64,000 nt of DNA from Cubamyces lactineus (lineage: Eukaryota; Basidiomycota; Agaricomycetes; Polyporales; Polyporaceae). The translations under genes and the position numbers were made by a program. Location of the stretch: NCBI GenBank assembly GCA_022376465.1, contig JACDTU010000024.1, positions 1-64,000 of the forward strand. The letters run 5' to 3'. The first letter of the stretch is position 1. Each line of letters begins with the position of its first letter. Under the pieces are notes generated by a model that had not been told where the DNA came from, ran no database searches, and worked only from the letters and a program-made list of their open reading frames with translations. Of this stretch, positions 33,468-45,739 are shown piece after piece.

Positions 33468-35771
33468 ATGGCTGCCGCCACGGCCCAGGCTGAAGCTCAG
33501 GTGCAGCAACTCGTCCAGGTGATCAGCGACACATATGTTTCCAATCTGTGCACAGGTAAGTCACGATCTTCTGTGATCAGGATGAAGTATGGGGAGATAA
33601 TCTGTGATGGTAACGAACGCCTGGACCCATAGCTGCTGCTGCGACCTGGTTGAGTTACGACATCATCCTAACCTTCTCGCAGGAGGTGCGCCTGAACTCA
33701 GATTGGATCCCTCCATGAGTTCTTCACGTATGTACTAATGGCGCTTCCTGCGTAGGTCGACCTGGTCTGGAGGTACATGACGACGTCCGCTAGACGATGT
33801 ATGACGTTTGCTCAACCGTGACGGCTGCAGGGCGAAATGGTCTCTTCCCAAACTTCTCTTCCTCCTAGTAAGATACTACACGCTTCTGTCACTGCTGTAT
33901 GTATTCTATCCCTCCCATCGGTGTAATCTTCTCATCCCCGAAAACTGCGTTATCGCAGGCTCACGTTGGCTGGTATGTGGCACGAGCATCCTGTACCGAT
34001 ACTCTAACTCACCCGACGCGACTCCCAGTTAACACAAACCGCGGGGTGTCGCTGGAGGTGAGCTATATTCCTCTATGTCGCTCACGCCTGCGACGTCTGT
34101 TACTGAACAGGTATTGTAGTTGTATGTCTACACTCAATATAGTCACAGCGACGTAATCTCAGAACTAGGTGTTGTATAGCTGCCAGCGTTGGTTATGGTA
34201 TAACGGATTGTGAGTAACGCGGCACTGGAAGTATCACTGAAAGCTCACTACTTCTTATTGTTGAACTGCGTCAGCAACGGCACGCTGCTCTCTGCCGTAG
34301 TTGGCGAAGCGATCTTCCTGATGAGGCTATATGCGTCTTATAACCGGACCAAAACGAGTACGAATTCCTCGCCGACTCAATCGTCACCCGTGCTCAATTG
34401 CTCTGACGCAGTCTTGTGCACAATTGTATTTCTATTTCTCGGTGAGCAGTTCAGCGATCCCTAGTTGTTCCCCATTAACTCCGTTCTCGCAGTTGAGTTC
34501 GTTGTACGTCCTGCCTATCAACGCCGTCGCCTACTCAACAAGCAGGAACCTGATTGTTGATGTAGACCGGCATTACGACTGCCTCACTCGTTGTTTCTTC
34601 GCTATCTGTGACACCCCGCCCACCGGACTTTCCGCTTCCCGGTTGCCTATTCACCCCACCCAAGCACGTCACTCTGTCCAAGATGGTCTGGTAAGTCCGC
34701 ACCTACGCTATCGCTATGTTCGAGGTCCCTCTTACAACGGCATCCTTGTGTAGGGCGGTAGCGATGAGCGTGACTTGTACGTCTTTCTTCAACATGCTTT
34801 GAGCCATTATCTGAAGCGAATCGCCAGGCGTATATTTCCTCCTGATATTGTACAAATTCGCTCGGAACATCTCTCTGCGTAACACGGGCACGTCAAACTC
34901 AGTGCCCGTCTGGGAACTGCAGAGGATCAGTCCGGTCGTGTTCGCGTTCCTTCGCGACAGTGCATTCTACTTCTTCCTGTGAGTGTCTCTGCTCTGTTCT
35001 GCCTGCGGTAATTTTATCCAGAATGTTACAGGGTCTTCCGTTAGTGCAAGCTCGCCGCCATCGGTGATCATCTAAACTGATGCGCATACAGTGGGGAACC
35101 TACTAAACCTTATATTCGAGTTCGTCTTCGCTGGCCGCGCCCTGATACCGATGGGTACCGTGTGTGTAATCCGCCAGCTACTGTCCGCGTCGCAGTCGCT
35201 TACTGCACGACAGGTGGTTGATGGTCATCTATGGGCTCTCGGTTCGCTCTCAATGTCAACTTGAGTTCGAGGTGTTCGATCTGATGGCAACGCACCTATC
35301 GCACAGGCATCGAGACTGAGCCTCAATACCCGCGACTCGGTCTCTCGCAGTCGCGGACAATCTGAGTGGGACTGGCATGAGCATGAAGAGGACATCGAGA
35401 TGTACGACTGTACATCCGGCGGATCACAACCTGGCAACAGCATCGCTTCCGCCTCGTCCGGAGGAGGAGATACCAAGGATGCCGGCCACACGGTCATGTT
35501 CACCAAGGGTGCTAGGCGGTCTAGGTCGCATCGAGGAGGTGAGTAGCCTTTCAAGCTGTCGAGCGCTGTGAAATGACATGTGGAAGTTCCAGGATTCGAT
35601 AGGAGCATGGCCGGTGTGCTTGAGTCAAATGATGGTTGTAGAGCCACGACGGCTCGGAGCGAGCTTCGTTCCCCCACTTACGACTCAGAGATGGACTCGT
35701 GGCTTGTCGTCGACGCTCATGGCCAAGCGCGGAGAATGTCCCACATCATCCAGGACCAGGACTCATGGTGA
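33468..35771 (+). CDS. DUF6533-type multi-pass membrane protein
   Basis: Fungal family of putative seven-helix membrane proteins of unknown function, expanded in Agaricomycetes. ATG at 33468 (Ala/Gln-rich start), then an exon YVSNLC, intron, AAAATWLSYDIILTFSQE, intron, VDLVWR, intron, KWSLPKLLFLLVRYYTLLSLL near 33840, which is the family hallmark (WS.PK.L.L..RY). Later exons contain AIFLMRLYASYNR near 34310, PVVFAFLRDSAFYFFL near 34930, and NLIFEFVFAGRALIPMGT near 35105. The cytoplasmic tail is acidic and Gly/Ser-rich (to about 35560) and may continue to near 35771. Exact exon borders and the stop codon are uncertain, and some exons look weak, so partial decay is possible. Confidence 0.65.
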
Positions 35772-36626
35772 TACGGTCTCTCTCCTGGCGATGTTCACTC
35801 TTTCGCTCTCCAATCCATATTAAAACATTACCCCGAAACACTCTGGGTGAATGATTCGAGACCTGGCTGTTGAGAGACCGCTCTCGCCGTTGGTGGTTTC
35901 TCAAGGCAAGCTCTGTCCCTTGAATACGGCTTGGATTCTCAAACATGCCAAGTCACTGAGTGCGTGTACATTTGTGAAGTTCAATTTGCCAGTATGGGCT
36001 CCAGCTGCATAGGCTCTACGTTCTTTGAGTTAGTGTCAGTCTCTCGTCGGTGAGCAATGTCAACATCATTTGTCCATCGGGTGGCCATAGTCCGAGCCTC
36101 CGAGGACCGCCGGGCGCTCCGTAGTACCGCACGGGCGCCTGCTCGGATATGTCGTTTGCACATACCCGCGATGCTGCGACTTTGCGCAGCTGGTCAGCTC
36201 GGTACCGCGTTTTGAAGAAACTAGCTGGTGAATCTGGGAGCTGTGCCAGTTATAATACGGGACGTGCTGACCTGCAAAGTTCTGGGCGTTCAGGCCCGGG
36301 TCAAGCAAAGAGTGCACATACAATGTGAGCATACCGGGAGCAATTGCACGCATTAATCAAAACGGTCTCCTGTGCATCACAACGTCTGAGGGGCTTGCGA
36401 CTGTACGACACGGGTAACGGAAGTAGTCCTTTGCATCGCAACTCCCAGGATCGGGTGTGTCTGAGCTTGCGTATATCTACAGGACGAGTTGGATAGTACG
36501 CGCTTCCAAATCCTGCTGCGACTCCGTGAGATCTGTTGACTGACCACCATGAAGATAGATCTAACGACTTGGGCGAGAGGGAGCACTCTTAATTCGTCAA
36601 CAGGTCTTTCGAACGACGCTACAGCT
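35772..36626. other. Intergenic region upstream of the second P450
   Basis: Short frames only. An in-frame ATG at 36549 lies upstream of the chosen P450 start and could extend that protein by 26 residues. Nothing else supported. Confidence 0.45.
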
Positions 36627-39025
36627 ATGGGACTCTGGGTTCTGGTCAAAGTCCCGCTCGCGATCATCCTCGTAACTCTCGCCTCCGTCCTGTGGAAACT
36701 CCGGCCCTTCGTCCTGGGCCAATTCACGTCGCCGTTCCTGCGCTTCCGCGGTCCTCCTAGCTCCAGCTGGCTCTTCGGCCAGGTCAAAGAGAGGCATGAA
36801 TCCGGGGACGACTACGCGTACGACCGCTGGCTGCAAGAATACGGCCCTGTCGTTTTGATCAGGGGTTTCTTCAATGTTCGGGATATTCTCTTTCCTTGTC
36901 TACGTACTGAACTAAGGCTGATGCATTGACGTGCTGACCACGTAGATGCCACGGCTACTGACGTCTGACACGCGGGCTATTAACCATGTATTGACGCATT
37001 CGGCGGAGTACCAGAAGCCGGCGCAGGCGCGGAGAACCCTGTCTAGGCTACTCGGCGAGGGTGTGTAACTCTCATGACGTTCTAAGATGTACTTGCTGAA
37101 ATTGAGAGAGTAGGAGTATTGATCACCGAAGGTGACACGCACCGACAACAGGTAAGCAAACTATTAAGCTAGTGATATGCGCTATACGTTGACGTCAATG
37201 CGAATGGCAGAGAAGGATAATGGTGCGGACTACTCGTATCCGACCGTCGTCGATATGTTCGCTGAGACCATCAATGCTAGAATCCGGCGTTCGGCCCCTC
37301 CCAGATTCGAGAGCTTACTGAGATTTTTGTGGAGAAGGCGGTCGAGGTTTGTCAACGAGATGATACCGCAGTGTAGTACATTTCCACTCACCCTGCTCAC
37401 CAGCTCAGAGACGTATGGATGAAGGAGATATCCGACAAGGGCGACTCTGACTCTGCGCGCATCAACGTCATGAGAGGCCTCAGCAAGATGACGCTCGACG
37501 TCATCGGCCTCGCCGGTTCGTCATCCCCAGACCTAGTGCACATACTTGTTACAGTCACTGACGTATCGACGCAGGCTTCAACTATGAGTTTCACGCTCTG
37601 AACCCCGTCGGCGCGCCGAACGAGCTCGCGAAGGCGTTCGAGGACATCTTCGTCGTGCCAGACAAGATCCCCGTGCTCCGCATCATGCGGGGCTTCTTCC
37701 CCATCTTGGACCTCATTGTACGAGATTCCTCGCTACTCCCCCTCTCTCTTGCAGTAGAATAACGTACTCATGTGCATGTTAGAAAACGGAGGAGACGAGA
37801 CGCATCGACAGGGCGCTCGCTGTGATGCGCAGGATAGGCTCGCAGCTCATCGCGGAGAAGAAGGCGGAGATCATGCGCGAGACGTCCGAGAAGAAGGGCG
37901 ATGGCGTCGGGCGGAGGAGTCTGCAAGGCAGGGATTTGTTGACGCTGTTGATCAGGGCGAACATGGCGACGGACATCCCGGAGAACCAGCGGCTTTCTGA
38001 TGAGGATGTGCTTGCTCGTGAGTGGAACGAGATTTGTGTGGGAAGAACGTCGCTCACGATTTACCTCGTATATCGCAGAGGTTCCAACGTAAGCTCGGGA
38101 TACAAGTGATTTCTCTTTGTACACTGCTAACGCAGCGTACTACAGGTTCCTTGTAGCCGGTCACGAAACCACGAGCACCGCAACGACCTGGTGCCTATAT
38201 GCGCTCACCCAAGCTCCAGACGTCCAGCAGAAGCTCCGCGAGGAGCTTCTCACGGTAGAAACGGACAACCCGACGATGGACGAGCTCATGGCGCTACCAT
38301 ACCTCGATATGGTCGTCCGCGAGACTCTGCGCGTGCACACGCCTGTGCCCGAGACCATACGCGTCGCGACCAAGGAGGACGTCATTCCGCTCGACAGGCC
38401 ATTCACGGACAAAGACGGGCAGGTTCATGAGAACATACAGTACGTGTCAACTCCACGGTGTACGGGGAAATAAGGGGGAGGAGCTAAGTCGTTTGGGCAG
38501 GGTCTCGCCGGGAAGCTCTATCGTGATTCCGATCAAGGCGCTCAACCGGTCCAAGGAGCTGTGGGGAGAGGATGCTCATGAATTCCGGTGAGCTTCGAAC
38601 ACATGCCGTCTCGTTCGCGGTTTGTGTATTCAGTTCTCATTGAACTTTTCCTTAGGCCTAAACGATGGGAGAATCCGCCCGAAGCAGTCTCGAGCATCCC
38701 CGGGGTATGGGGTCACATGCTCACCTTCCTCGGGGGGCCGCGCGCATGCATTGGCTATCGCTTCTCCCTCGTCGAGTACGTCCTCGTTTCGATTCCTCTC
38801 CACCACGGTGGCATATCTTCCGTTCCCTGGTGCTGACGGCGTTTGTGGTGTTGCAGGATGAAGGCGCTGATCTTCACGCTCGTCCGCGCGTTCGAGTTCG
38901 AGCTCGCAGTCTCGCCGTCGGATATCAAGCTCATGCCGGGGATCGTCGAGCGTCCGAGGTTGAGGAGCGAGCCAGCGCAGGGGAACCAGATGCCGCTCAT
39001 CGTGAGGAGGTATGACCGTGCGTGA
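36627..39025 (+). CDS. Cytochrome P450 monooxygenase (copy 2)
   Basis: Same family as the P450 at 10342-12765. ATG 36627 gives a hydrophobic anchor ([18 protein letters not shown]) and an RGPP hinge. Exons then read [19 protein letters not shown] near 36990, [22 protein letters not shown] near 37280-37350, [14 protein letters not shown] near 37480, [16 protein letters not shown] near 37830, the I-helix [15 protein letters not shown] near 38150-38190, the K-helix [15 protein letters not shown] near 38320, and the haem loop [14 protein letters not shown] near 38730-38765. The last small exon ends at TGA 39023-39025. Intron positions match those of copy 1, so the pair arose by duplication. It appears intact. 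Substrate unknown. Confidence 0.9.
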
Positions 39026-39271
39026 GGGGTCGAGTTGGGCTATCGGAAGGAGGGGTGACATGGACACTATCTATCACACACGTGTACTCAGGCTCAAGTG
39101 GCGCCTGCTAGTAAACCTTCTATGGTGCTAAATGTATATGGATGTAGCACACTCTGGATATAAATTGAACGGTACTTCAAACGTTGCAGAATACTTCGCC
39201 TGGCGCTTCTCGAGGACCCAGTAGTCAAACCCTCTGTAGACGCCAGCTACACCTTGCCTTCGAACCACAAC

Positions 39272-40132
39272 ATGGAGGTGCACCCAATGTTCGCGCCTGG
39301 CGAACGTATCGTACTCACCGCCGCTGACGGCCGCACCCTAACGTTCACCATCGACAGGCCGTTCGCTCCCTTCACGAAGAGCGTCGTCCTACTCGCACAT
39401 TGCCCGGAGCTCGCACCCGATTCTGAAGCAGTAGTGATCAAGATATACGACCCCCGCTTCCTCGACGACCGTATCAGCCCCGTCGTGTCTCAGCCCTCTC
39501 GCCCATGGACGCTCTCCGCCGAGAAAGCCGCAGCCGCGCTCCCTCAGGACGCGTTCGACGAGGCGCAGCTGTGGGAAGACGAGCCAGAGGACTCCGACGT
39601 CGCAGGCCGGGCAGCGCGCGCGGCGCTCTGGGAGGAACACTACCGCCGCCTCTCCTTCGGGTGCTTCGAGGCCGAGACAGGCGCGTACGACCATCTGCAG
39701 GCACTCCAGGGCGGCGCGGTCCCGCGTTTGCTTTTCGCGGGGGCGTGGCAGCCGCCGGACGAGCGAGGGATCAAGCCACCCGCGGTCGTCCTGGAGTACA
39801 TCGCGGACGCGGTCAGTCTGCGTGATGTCGAGGGAGACGTGCTCAGGCTGCAGCCGGACGTGTGCACGGCGCTCGTACGCGCGGTAGACAGCTTCGCGGC
39901 TCACGGGGTGTTTCATGGCGACCTCCACCAGGAGAACGTGTTGTTTACGCTACGAGCGCGTCCGGTGCGCGCGGTGATTATCGACTTTGGATGCGCCGGC
40001 GTTAGGGCGGAGGGAGAGGATGAGGAGAGCTGGCAGTTCAACGTAACATTTGCGAACGACAGCAAGCGGGTGAGGAGGCTCCTAGAGGAGAAGGGCGTCG
40101 TTCTTCCGGAGGATGTCACTAGCTCAGCGTAG
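39272..40132 (+). CDS. Protein-kinase-like fold protein, single exon
   Basis: 286 residues from ATG 39272 (the frame continues upstream but only from a TTG). Kinase-like signatures: a VVIKIYDPRF strand near residue 55 that could hold the ATP-contacting Lys, a catalytic-loop motif HGDLHQENVLF near residue 220 (His-x-Asp...Asn), and IDFGCAG (DFG) about 20 residues later. A normal glycine loop is not obvious. Fungal genomes contain many such single-exon kinase-like (aminoglycoside-phosphotransferase-like) proteins of unknown target. The C-terminus is acidic. The coding region is strongly GC-rich. No link to the neighbouring P450 is visible. Confidence 0.75.
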   Translation: MEVHPMFAPGERIVLTAADGRTLTFTIDRPFAPFTKSVVLLAHCPELAPDSEAVVIKIYDPRFLDDRISPVVSQPSRPWTLSAEKAAAALPQDAFDEAQLWEDEPEDSDVAGRAARAALWEEHYRRLSFGCFEAETGAYDHLQALQGGAVPRLLFAGAWQPPDERGIKPPAVVLEYIADAVSLRDVEGDVLRLQPDVCTALVRAVDSFAAHGVFHGDLHQENVLFTLRARPVRAVIIDFGCAGVRAEGEDEESWQFNVTFANDSKRVRRLLEEKGVVLPEDVTSSA

Positions 40133-40602
40133 GCTGCCTAAGCTTGGTAGCGGTATGTCATAGTCCGGCACACGTTATGCCCAGGTGCTCAAATTGTATT
40201 TGCAGGAGACCGGCCATCATCGCACTAGTACCGGGACACGACGGTGTTCGAAAGTCTGAAGTTCGTCCCGACTGCACTAAAGGCCCTGGTAGGCACAGGT
40301 GACGCACTGGGCCATGTACGAGGCCCATATGAAACGCTTCTCTGTCAATATGTGCAGCCACGGCACTCACGCCCACAGGGCATGGATACATAGGCGAGAC
40401 GTGGAAGACAGCTCTCGGTACGTGCTAGTCTAGACAGACACCGGCACAAACGTCAGTCAAATCAGAGGACGGTGCAAATGCCGGTCAAGGCAGACACCGG
40501 CGCAAACACCGGGCATGCAGTCAAAAGCAACGCATCTCGAGCTCAGCTTTGAGCCATCGTCCCCACACGAACGACTAGCAACACCTCCATAGCACATTCA
40601 CA
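40133..40602. other. Intergenic stretch with short direct repeat
   Basis: Around 40435-40510 the motif AGACACCGGC(A/G)CAAAC occurs twice or more in degenerate form, just upstream of the next gene. Nothing else is seen. Confidence 0.4.
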
Positions 40603-40989
40603 ATGACTTTGAGCGTACGTCTCCGCACTCAGCGCTTTCTCTGCCTCAACCCCGCCGCTGCCGCTGACTCTCACCTACACACCCAGAACGCAGACAAGAA
40701 ACGGTGCCTCGCCGCACTGGACATCCTCGAGACCAAGACGCTCCACTTCGACTGGAGCGCGAACTGGGCGTCGATTCACGACGGGAACACGTCCCAGCTC
40801 GGCGGGCTCAAACCCGGCAGCCGCGAGGACTCGGCGCCGCCGAAGCTGCGCTGGGTCGGGCTGTTCAACTCTGGCAGCAACAAGCGGCTCCAGCCGCCGC
40901 CGCTCGTGCAGGCGTCTTTTCCCGCTGAGACGGTGCCGACGACCGCTGAGGTCGTCGAGGCGCTGAGGGCTGCGGTGCATGCCGCCTAG
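40603..40989 (+). CDS. Small conserved-looking protein of unknown function
   Basis: ATG 40603 begins a 4-codon first exon (MTLS), followed by a GT-AG intron at about 40615-40685. The second exon then reads NADKKRCLAALDILETKTLHF and runs to TAG at 40987-40989, giving about 104 residues. The stretch before the second exon contains no stop, so unspliced translation is also open, but the intron signals (GTACGT...ACCCAG) are good. The protein has a WSANWASIHDG segment and a C-terminal helix with Val/Glu/Ala. I do not recognise the family. No signal peptide. Confidence 0.6.
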   Translation: MTLSVRLRTQRFLCLNPAAAADSHLHTQNADKKRCLAALDILETKTLHFDWSANWASIHDGNTSQLGGLKPGSREDSAPPKLRWVGLFNSGSNKRLQPPPLVQASFPAETVPTTAEVVEALRAAVHAA

Positions 40990-41553
40990 GACTCGGAGGT
41001 GCTGGAGATACATGGTGATTATTTGTTTCCTTGAGCGGTGATTGACGTAGACCTAACAGACGCGCAGACAATACTGCAGTATCTCAGAGAGCGATGGTTG
41101 TACTTACCTGCTAAGAAGTGTCGTTTGGCCATGATGTGAAACGATGGGTTGATGAATGTGAAGCTGCAGCGTGAAGTAAGCAAAGTGGAGATCCGACATT
41201 GTTAGTGATACGAGAGCTCGCGCTCCCGCCCTCGAATGTCAAGTGTGTGCCTAGGAGAGGCTGCGGAGGGGCACCAAATATCACTCATCGTCATACAGTG
41301 GGCGCATCTGAAGGGCCGCTATTGTTGAGTCTTGGTACTGTGATGATGTCCTCGATTCAAAAAGGACTCTGGGTTACGCACGTGTGAGTAGTTGACAGCA
41401 TTTGACCTGTATTGCAAGACAGCAAGGCGACCACCACGGCTACAACAACAACGGATACATGGTGCGGGTACAAGCACAGTTGTGTGTACTGATACATTTG
41501 CTTTACTTCTTCGACTTTCCTCGTGACGACTATAGGCCCAAGCACGGCCGACT
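40990..41553. other. Intergenic region, no gene seen
   Basis: Between the small protein and the convergent M20 dipeptidase. Short frames only. Confidence 0.45.
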
Positions 41554-43582
41554 TCACGCGGTGATGGCGGCGACCTCGTAGAGGTATGTGCCAAGGAGCT
41601 TGCTCTGTGCACGATGAGACACGCTCGTCAGTCACGTTTGCTACAGTAGAAATAAAGTTAGGGAGCAGACGTACGCCCTCGATGAAGTTTGAGCGGTCGA
41701 GCTTCTCGTTCGTCGAGCTGTAAAACACATATCAGCCTCAATTCAATGTGAATTCCAGAACATATGCTCGAAACGTACTGCGCGCCATCGTCGCCACGAC
41801 CCATGGGCAACAGAAGGACGTTCACACCCAAGCTCTCTGCGAACGTGAGCGTGACAGGGATAGAGCCACCTTCGCGCGTGAGGTCGGGCGAGCGCTTGTA
41901 AATCGCCTGCATCCAACGATGATCCGTCAGCGAATCCGTGCATTTGCATCGCGCAGAAATGTCCCGCAGAAAGGGGAACGAGAACGCACCTCAGTTGCAC
42001 GGCGCGCAGCCTCGTAGTTCCAGTGCTTGTAGTCCGCGAGCCACGGCCGTCCATCGTGCAGGTTCTCGATCTTGAGCTTGTTCTTCGAGTTCAGCTTCGC
42101 GAACTCCTGCTGCACGTACTGCACCACCAGCGGCTCGATCTTCTCAGGAGTCTGCGGGGGCACGATCCTGTGCGCGCATCCCGCCCGTCAGCCAGTCAGT
42201 CTATGCGCGCGTTTGGCACGAAGAGGAGAGGAGACGTACCGGATGGAGAACTTGCCCGAGACGGAGGCGGGGATGACCGTCTTCGCGCCCGCGCCGTAGA
42301 ACGCGCCCTCAATACCGTGCAGCGAGAGCGAAGGCATGCGCATGCGGCCCATAATTACCTCCACCTTGTCCTCCGAGAGCGTGATCGGCGCGCCGACCGC
42401 GTCCTCGACGTCCTTGACCGAATAGTCCAGCTTCTCGTAGATCTGCCTGTACACATCAACGGCAAGGGCGCGCGTCAGCTCCTGCGAAACGCTCCCACGG
42501 ATTTCAATATATAATGGACTGACTTCTCTTCTGCGTCAGCGATGGAGACCATGTCGTCGACCCCGGGGATGAGGATCGTGCCGTCGGACGCGACGAGCTT
42601 GCTCATCAGCTGGATGAGGTCCGTCATCGGCTCGTGCACCATCCGGCCGAACACGCCAGAGTGCAGGTCGCGCGCCGGGCCGGAGACCGTCAGCTTGAAG
42701 TAGACGAGCCCACGCAGGCCGTATGTGATGCACGGCGTGCGGCTGTTGAGCCAGTAGTTGTCCGACTGGAGAGTCGCAGTAAATGATAAGGGTCAGGTCA
42801 GAGTGAGCGCTGCGTATATGCGGGATATGCGGGGGGGTAATCGACGTACGATGCAAACGCAGTCAACGCCGTCGAACCAGCCGTCCTTGCCCTTCGCGAC
42901 CTCGGACTTGATCAGGTCGTCAAGACCCTCGCTGCCGTTCTCCTCCATGCCCTCGAAGCAGAAGCGCATGTTGACGGGGAGCTCGAGACCGAGCGCCTTG
43001 TGCGCTTCGAGCACGTTCAACCATCCGAGAATGGGGCCCTTATCGTCGGTGGATCCACGGCCAATGAGACGGCCGGTTTGCTCGTCGATAACCAGTTTGA
43101 AAGGCTCCGTATCCCAGCCGTCGCTTTTGTTGGCCTGAAATACGACAGGCGCTAGTGAGCACAATTCCAGAGTTACAGAGCCGTGGTACTTACAGGCTGA
43201 ACGTCGTAGTGACCATAGACGAGCACAGTCTTCTTCTTGGGATCATCACCGATCCGTCCGAGAATCGCGGGCGGCAGAGGAAGCTCCTGGCCGTCCATGA
43301 CATGCTTGCCGAGATCCATGAGCTTAGTGGTGACGCCGAGGCTCTTCAGCTGGCCGTCGAGCCACGCAGACATCTTGAAGACGTCCGGGCGGCGGGTCGC
43401 ATCGCCGCTAACACTGTGAGCAGAGAGCAAGATGTTAGACATGGTGTCGGAGAGCCAATCAATCCCCTGACCGCCGTCGATCCCGGTACTGACCTGGGGA
43501 TAGCGACAGCCTCGCCGAGGCGGCCGATGAACTTGTCTGCGTTCTGGTCGATGAACTGGAGGAGCTGGGATGGAGAAGCCAT
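41554..43582 (-). CDS. M20-family cytosolic dipeptidase (CNDP2/Dug1-like)
   Basis: Metallopeptidase of family M20A that cleaves dipeptides, like mammalian CNDP2 and yeast Dug1 (Cys-Gly in glutathione turnover). ATG at 43582. Metal ligands in order: His and Asp in YGHYDVQP near 43190, Asp in [10 protein letters not shown] near 43050, Glu-Glu in [10 protein letters not shown] near 42940, an Asp in the SDNYWL segment near 42760, and the final His in GAHSTNEKL near 41715. The dimerisation lid lies in between ([13 protein letters not shown] near 42640). About eight short introns. Stop TGA at 41554-41556 after YEVAAITA. All catalytic motifs seen. It is convergent with the small unknown gene. Confidence 0.93.
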
Positions 43583-43863
43583 GGTCGTCGTCGTCGTGAA
43601 CAGTGAGAGCACACTCGGCTCGAAAGAGCAGAGCACAGATCGCGATCGGACGGGCGCTAAGGAGTTGCTCACGGTCCGATACCCGGCAGCGTTGCAAGTA
43701 GGCGCTTGGCTCACTCCGCCACAACGCTGAGGTTGTCTATTACGACGTGAGACGTTTCCTCGTGTGTACTCCGCTATGCAGGCATATGCATGGTGCAGAT
43801 GCTCTCCATGAACAAACCACCAAGCCTCTGCTCAGCCTGGTAGAGCGAGTCAAGTTCCATTAC

Positions 43864-45739
43864 TTATCGCGTGTACGTCCCAAAGTCCCTACTTCGAACC
43901 ACCTCATAACATCTCCACTCATATATGTAGTAATCATCCGGCCTCCAGAGCTTTATCTCCTCTAATTCAGGTCTGAAGATGAGCGCCACGCGGTCCGCGA
44001 CTTGATGCAGGACGTTGTAGAAAGAGCCCAGCTGGTCGTCGTTATAAGGGGCATCGAATTCGGCTGGGGAGAGTGGGATTGGTGTTTCCGCCAAGTCGAG
44101 GTGCAGCGCCAAGGTCCTGAGGTGCAGGGACACGATAGGCCGACAGATGCGTTCCTAGCGATGCGCGCACACACAGATATTGGTTAGCGTCCAGAACCGA
44201 CCAGAACAAGCTCACCACGAATGCACAGGGATCTTGCCACTCCTCGCTATCGTCAACGTTGACCGTCCTATGACACCGGAGCACTTCGAGGGACGTCAAT
44301 TGCGGAAACGCCTGCGCAACGTAGCTCAAGAGCTCTTCCTCGTCATCGTCGTCCAGATACTCCAGCGCGAGATATCGAAGCGCAGAAAACCGGCACTGAC
44401 GGAGGATGCCCAACATCTCCGAGGCGGTGAGCAACGGCCACTGCCATCGGCCGTCCAAGGAACCCCTGGCAGCGAGCATCCACACGTAATCCGTGTAGTG
44501 TGGCGTATACTGCAGTGTGAGACTCCTCATGGTGCTGGGCAAGTGCGCATAGATTTGGTCGTCGACCCGCGGACAAGTCACGCTGAGCTCGGTCAAATCG
44601 GGCCACGGCCATGACGTTGCAGCGGGATAACCAGCAGGCCATATCGGCTTGGGCTCGAGCCCTTCCGGCTGCGCAAGCTTCAGCTCCAGAACGCGCAACC
44701 GCGGCATGTTCGCAAACGCCAAGATGTACGGGATCGGGAACCCAGCACTGTCTAGCACCGCTCGATACTCTCCTCGCAGGCGTAGCTCGCGGAGATTAGG
44801 CCAGATCGGACCGCTGCACATCTGATCCAAAGGGGTGGTATACATGGGTAGCACCAACCGCTCGAGGGTCGGGCGATTCCTTTCGACAAGGAGCTCCACC
44901 GCGCGTGCTTCTGACGGCCGAGGAGTTGGTTCTCGCTGTTGGACAAGTGCCCAACCCTTGTGCGGTGTGTAGTGGAACGCTCGTAGAGCGAGTGAGGCCT
45001 CATCCAGAACGAAATCCTCACTTCGGAGCAGTTCCAGCGCGAGCCAGTGCAGATCGAACACAAGCCCCTCGAGGCTCGGGTGGCGCAGGGACAGGGTGCG
45101 CTGGATCGAAGACCATGGGATCATACGCTGTGGTTTGCTCCTTTGGTATGCGGTGAAGATGAGCGTGCGCAAACGGGGCATCTGCGCCAGTACGACCTCC
45201 AGATACGGTGTGGGGTAGACATCGTAAGAGCACTGTGCCGAGTGACGCGTTTCGCTGGGTATAGCTTCGCTTCGACTATCCGCAGCTGGAGTAGGCATCT
45301 CGAACGTCCATTCGGATATGCGAAGGATACTATAAACCAACAGTACTCAGCAACAGCCTGTACTGCGTTGGATGGACGAAGGCGGATGTACCAAACATAT
45401 GGCCATAGCGTGCGAGGCAAGAACCTCTCGCTTCTTGCCCATGCGAGAACCGAGAGCGAGCATTCCTTGAAGAACATAGGCAAGCAGCGCGATCGGATAC
45501 GACGACACGTCTGAGAAAGCGCAAACGCAGTTGCCTTGCTCTCTGATACAAGTTCCCGGATGATGAGGTCGAGTATGTCGTCATTCAGCAGTAGGATGCT
45601 AGATGCACCGGCCCAATACTCAGTCGTGCATTCGTTAGGATGCCATATGATAGAGGGACTCACGAGTCTGCTGGCACATTGAGATCCGAGTCCGAATACA
45701 CACTCCCTGCATCTGTCGGTTGGATAGCGATGGCACTCA
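43864..45739 (-). CDS. F-box protein with leucine-rich C-terminal part (copy 2)
   Basis: Likely SCF ubiquitin-ligase adaptor. ATG at 45739 opens a short first exon (MSAIAIQPTDAG...) ending at a GTGAGT donor near 45663. After an intron of about 58 bp, the second exon starts with the F-box (LLLNDDILDLIIREL, then ALSQTCRRIRSRCLP). An intron near 45310-45345 joins the F-box exon to a long leucine-rich exon (MPRLRTLIF, LRELRLRGEYR, MPRLRVLELKLA, LPSTMRSLTLQY). A last intron at about 44154-44213 (GTGAGC...CTAG) precedes a final exon that ends at TAA 43864-43866. It shares layout and motifs with the F-box gene at 20283-22089. Target unknown. Confidence 0.8.
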
